From: Zygaena filipendulae | Taxonomy: Eukaryota; Arthropoda; Insecta; Lepidoptera; Zygaenidae | DNA length: 64,000 nt | Assembly (NCBI GenBank): GCA_907165275.2 | Contig: OU015651.1 | Location: 4,734,501 to 4,798,500 of the forward strand | Reading direction: 5' to 3' | Shown here: piece after piece, positions 61,001-64,000 of the stretch | Numbering within the stretch: the stretch's first letter is position 1 | How the letters are laid out: each line of letters starts with the position of its first letter | Notes under the pieces: generated by a model | The model's input: only the letters and a program-made list of their open reading frames with translations | Databases searched by the model: none | What the model was told of the DNA's origin: nothing | Made by a program: the position numbers and the translations under genes

Positions 61001-61159
61001 CCTGTCATCACGATAGGTAGCGCGCTCGCTCCAATGCTGATCGATGGACGCACGCTCGCTCCGGGGTTTATTATTTCACATTCAGGCAGCACGCTCACTG
61101 CGGTGTCAGCAGGTAGCCATCGGCAGCACGCTCGCTCCATGGTCTGACCATAAACAACA

Positions 61160-62020
61160 AGAAAAATTCCAAAGCAATACCAGTTAGCTAAAGACTTAGG
61201 TATAATATTTGACGAAAAACTTACATTTAGATACCATAATGATCATGTAATTAATAGAAGCCTCAGTCTGTTGGGCTTCATCTCCAGATCCACCAAAGGT
61301 TTTAAAAAAGACCCGCTAGCATCATTTATCTCTACTGCACCCTCGTCAGAAGTACTCTCGAATACAACTCGGTTGTATGGTCTCCTTACTACACGGTGCA
61401 CATTGACCGAATTGAAAGAGTTCAAAAACGCTGTCTAAAGTTAATTACTTTCAGGTATAAAAATTCCACAAGATCGCTTCAGACGTACGGGGACAGGTTG
61501 AACAGATTCGGTATGATCTCTTTAGAAACCCGTCGCACGGGTAGAGACCAGATCCTGCTACATAAAATAATACACCACCAGATCGGTAGCCCTTACATCC
61601 TATCACTTTTAAATTTCAACACCAATTATCGCTCTCGACGTCCCAATACCTTCTCACTTCGGATATTCACTAACAACACATCTTTTTACAATCCAGTTGT
61701 ACGGATGTGTCGCCAATATAATGAGCTCGTCGCTAAAGGTGCAGATGTGGACGTTTTAATTGTAATTTTAGGGTATACTTAAAAAATATCAACGACTACC
61801 TCCGTCGCACTTGCTAATTGTGGTTCTATTTTTCTGAGATCCATAAATATCAAAATAAATTTAAATATTACTTTGTACTTCGCTCGATATTTTTAGTCTT
61901 TCTAGGTATGCATATCTCTGGTTTGTGGTCGGAACATATAATAATACACTACAATAAGTAAAAATCGTAATGACTACAATCTGTTTTGTGTACTTAAACA
62001 AATAAATAAATAAATAAACC
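61160..62020 (+). mobile_element. Non-LTR retrotransposon 3' fragment (Jockey/CR1-like)
   Basis: The first frame (about 61170-61325) reads LAKDLGIIFDEKLTFRYHND and LSLLGFISRSTKGFK. After a one-base shift the protein goes on in another frame (61321-61779) with LEYNSVVWSPYY, IDRIERVQKRCLKLI and RRTGRDQILLHKIIH. LGi.fD..L.f..H, LEY.s.vW.P and IE.VQ are the standard landmarks just after the RT palm. A 3' UTR and an AAAT-repeat tail (61998-62019) follow. The frameshift and 5' truncation make it inactive. Confidence 0.8.
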
Positions 62021-62204
62021 AGTTCATTGGCTCGTTGCCTCAATTTACGCTATCAGTAAATTAAATAACTTAAATAGTTCTACTTGTGAAAAGTACCTAC
62101 TTCAAGAATCTGTTCACAACAAACTCTTCAATTTTATTACTGTTACTACTGCTCCAACAATTTTTATGAAATTTAGTATGCCGGGGGTTTCGGGGGCGAT
62201 TAAT

Positions 62205-62340
62205 CAATCTAGCTAGGTTTCATTTTTGAAAGCGTCGCTTCATCCGTGTTTTCAGGCAATGAAATATGAGTGTTTGTTTTCTACTTAAAAACAGATGGCG
62301 CTATACACAACGAGCGAAGCTCGGTGACCCAGATATTAAG
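62205..62340. repeat. Dispersed repeat remnant
   Basis: 'ctagctaggtttcatttttg', 'acagatggcgctatacacaa' and 'cgagcgaagctcggtgaccc' resemble a small repeat common in moths. Not assigned. Confidence 0.35.
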
Positions 62341-64000
62341 GGATTATTATTGCAATTCAATAACTCGACAGAGTTGTTAAATTCTGACCGCAAACCTTTT
62401 ACCACAGAATAGATAGAAGAGGCAACAACTCAGTTTAGGATGAAAACTAGTATCGCCGGGTGACTCCCGTGCACAAGACCATAGTGCACAAATACATTTA
62501 CTGGCATAATGAATGTAGGTAGAACGCCGCCGTTCGGTCACTTTTCTACCCAGTCACTGTTTCAAAATTTCAGTTTTGGAAATATTGTGGGAAATACATT
62601 CGAGGTGCCAGCAAGGGGAGTTTCGGGAAAGTTAGAGTAATTGCTTCGTTGCGACCGTAATGCGCCTACACCGCCTACATGGTCGCTAGTTATCATACTA
62701 TTTTCTCTGTGTCTTATGAGACTGAATAATGAAGACGTATTTTCTTTTTACTAAAATTCACCATTACGAAGAAAATAGGTCCAAAGTTACCCGTTTGCTT
62801 AAGTCTACTTTTCTACGCTTCTTTGTAAGTACTATTAGTTTCTACTAATGTTACATAACATGACTATGTTCGCGTTCTGCTAAGCGGAATGCGTTTTAGC
62901 CGTAAAACAGCTATACAAAATATCTTTGATAGTCAAGATAGATCTAACGATACTACGATTTTCGATTTTCTACGAAATCCAGTGACATGATTTATCCAAA
63001 GAGGCATCGTAGATTATGTAGTCGTTCATGTCTATAAATTTTTCACTAAGGGAGGCCCTTACAAGATACAGGGTGCTCAACAGGGCAACTACGTTATTTT
63101 GCTAGTAAATCGTAAACACACAAGGTATCATACTGATGCAATTAAGCCCTGATCAACTCTTATATTTTATATTTGGTATTATCTATTACATTATTACAAG
63201 GCTTTGTCTCATTCAGTTTATTTAACATATCTTAATGTCACTTACTGGTGTGATGTGTATCTATCTATCTTGGATAATTAACACTTTGCGAAGATAAGTT
63301 TTACTAGGGTAAGCTCAAAGTCCTTTGAATTTATTTTAGTATTGTTTACTGTCTTAAATAGTTTCTCTAAAACATTATCCCTAATATCTATGCCATGATA
63401 TTCTATAAAGTTGTGGAATATGGTCGAAGATTGCTAAAGCCGATAACTTATTTTGTCATATTTCAAGGGTAGGTACCTAGTTTACTAAATATTGGTTAGG
63501 ACTCTCTTCGTTCTGTTTGTAATTTATTGAACACCATACTAATACCATACCATTCTTCATGATAAACAAATATTCTTCACCTTAGCGCAATACTCTAACA
63601 GAGCTGTAGTCGAAGAAGAATAGCATGGATATTAAAAGGGTGATTATTAGACAGGGGGTCTACTTGGTCCTCCACAATATTCATATTATGGGTAATTGAA
63701 GTATACGATATATATTATCAATTTACTGTTAGTTCTTGTCACTATGAGAATATACTTGGATTTATTCTGGAAATTACTGTTATAATGATTGACAAATTAA
63801 TTGTTTATAAGAGTGTGCCTTCCATTGCCGACTCGGCAAAGTGATACTAACATGATATCTTTTGCATCAACACAACATTCTAATACCTTTATCACATTGA
63901 GTGAAAACGGAACACTGGGCGATTTTTTTAAAAAAAAACTGAGAGAGTTCAGACTACTCTATTAGGGAATCCACTATTATGTAGGTCCTTTTTGGTTTAA
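62341..64000. other. Right edge, nothing recognised
   Basis: AT-rich with no open frame of interest, no inverted repeats of note and no splice-supported exon. Confidence 0.4.

Noticed and set aside
60666..61140. Repetitive minus-strand protein (units with VPRWANGRLQ)
   Set aside because: It translates a 68-bp DNA minisatellite. The unit is not a multiple of 3, so the apparent peptide repeats change frame between units.

Overview
The window is animal nuclear DNA, most likely from a moth or butterfly. Short GC-rich exons with GT..AG boundaries sit in AT-rich introns. The background is full of the GTAGGTA/TACCTAC words and the small interspersed repeats typical of lepidopteran genomes. No bacterial-style operon, rRNA, intact tRNA gene or CRISPR array is visible.

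Positions 2668-27198 (+) carry most of the insect dynamin gene, the orthologue of Drosophila shibire. Twelve consecutive exons can be joined with no frame error. They run from just before the G3 motif (DLPG) of the GTPase domain through stalk, PH domain, GTPase effector domain and proline-rich tail. The first ~125 codons, with the P-loop and switch I, must lie to the left of the window. The 3' end is the most informative part. The last common exon (15710-15869) ends two bases into a Thr codon and can splice in phase to an alternative exon (23244-23393/23397), to a final exon (27135-27198), or perhaps to a very short terminal exon at 18658. These choices give different proline-rich or helical C-termini and different 3' UTRs.

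Positions 37742-39586 (-) hold a second gene: a secreted lipocalin-like protein in three coding exons, with an unresolved N-terminus.

The rest is introns, a long 3' UTR, and two gene-poor stretches (about 30-37.7 kb and 39.8-64 kb). These contain MITEs and foldback elements, some nested and several ending within 30-90 bp of dynamin splice acceptors. They also hold about 20 copies of one short dispersed repeat, 3' fragments of at least three non-LTR retrotransposons, an internally deleted mariner-type transposon, a 68-bp minisatellite, and islands of higher-complexity, more GC-balanced sequence that look like candidate regulatory elements. No protein-coding exon was recognised between 39.8 kb and the right edge apart from transposon fragments.
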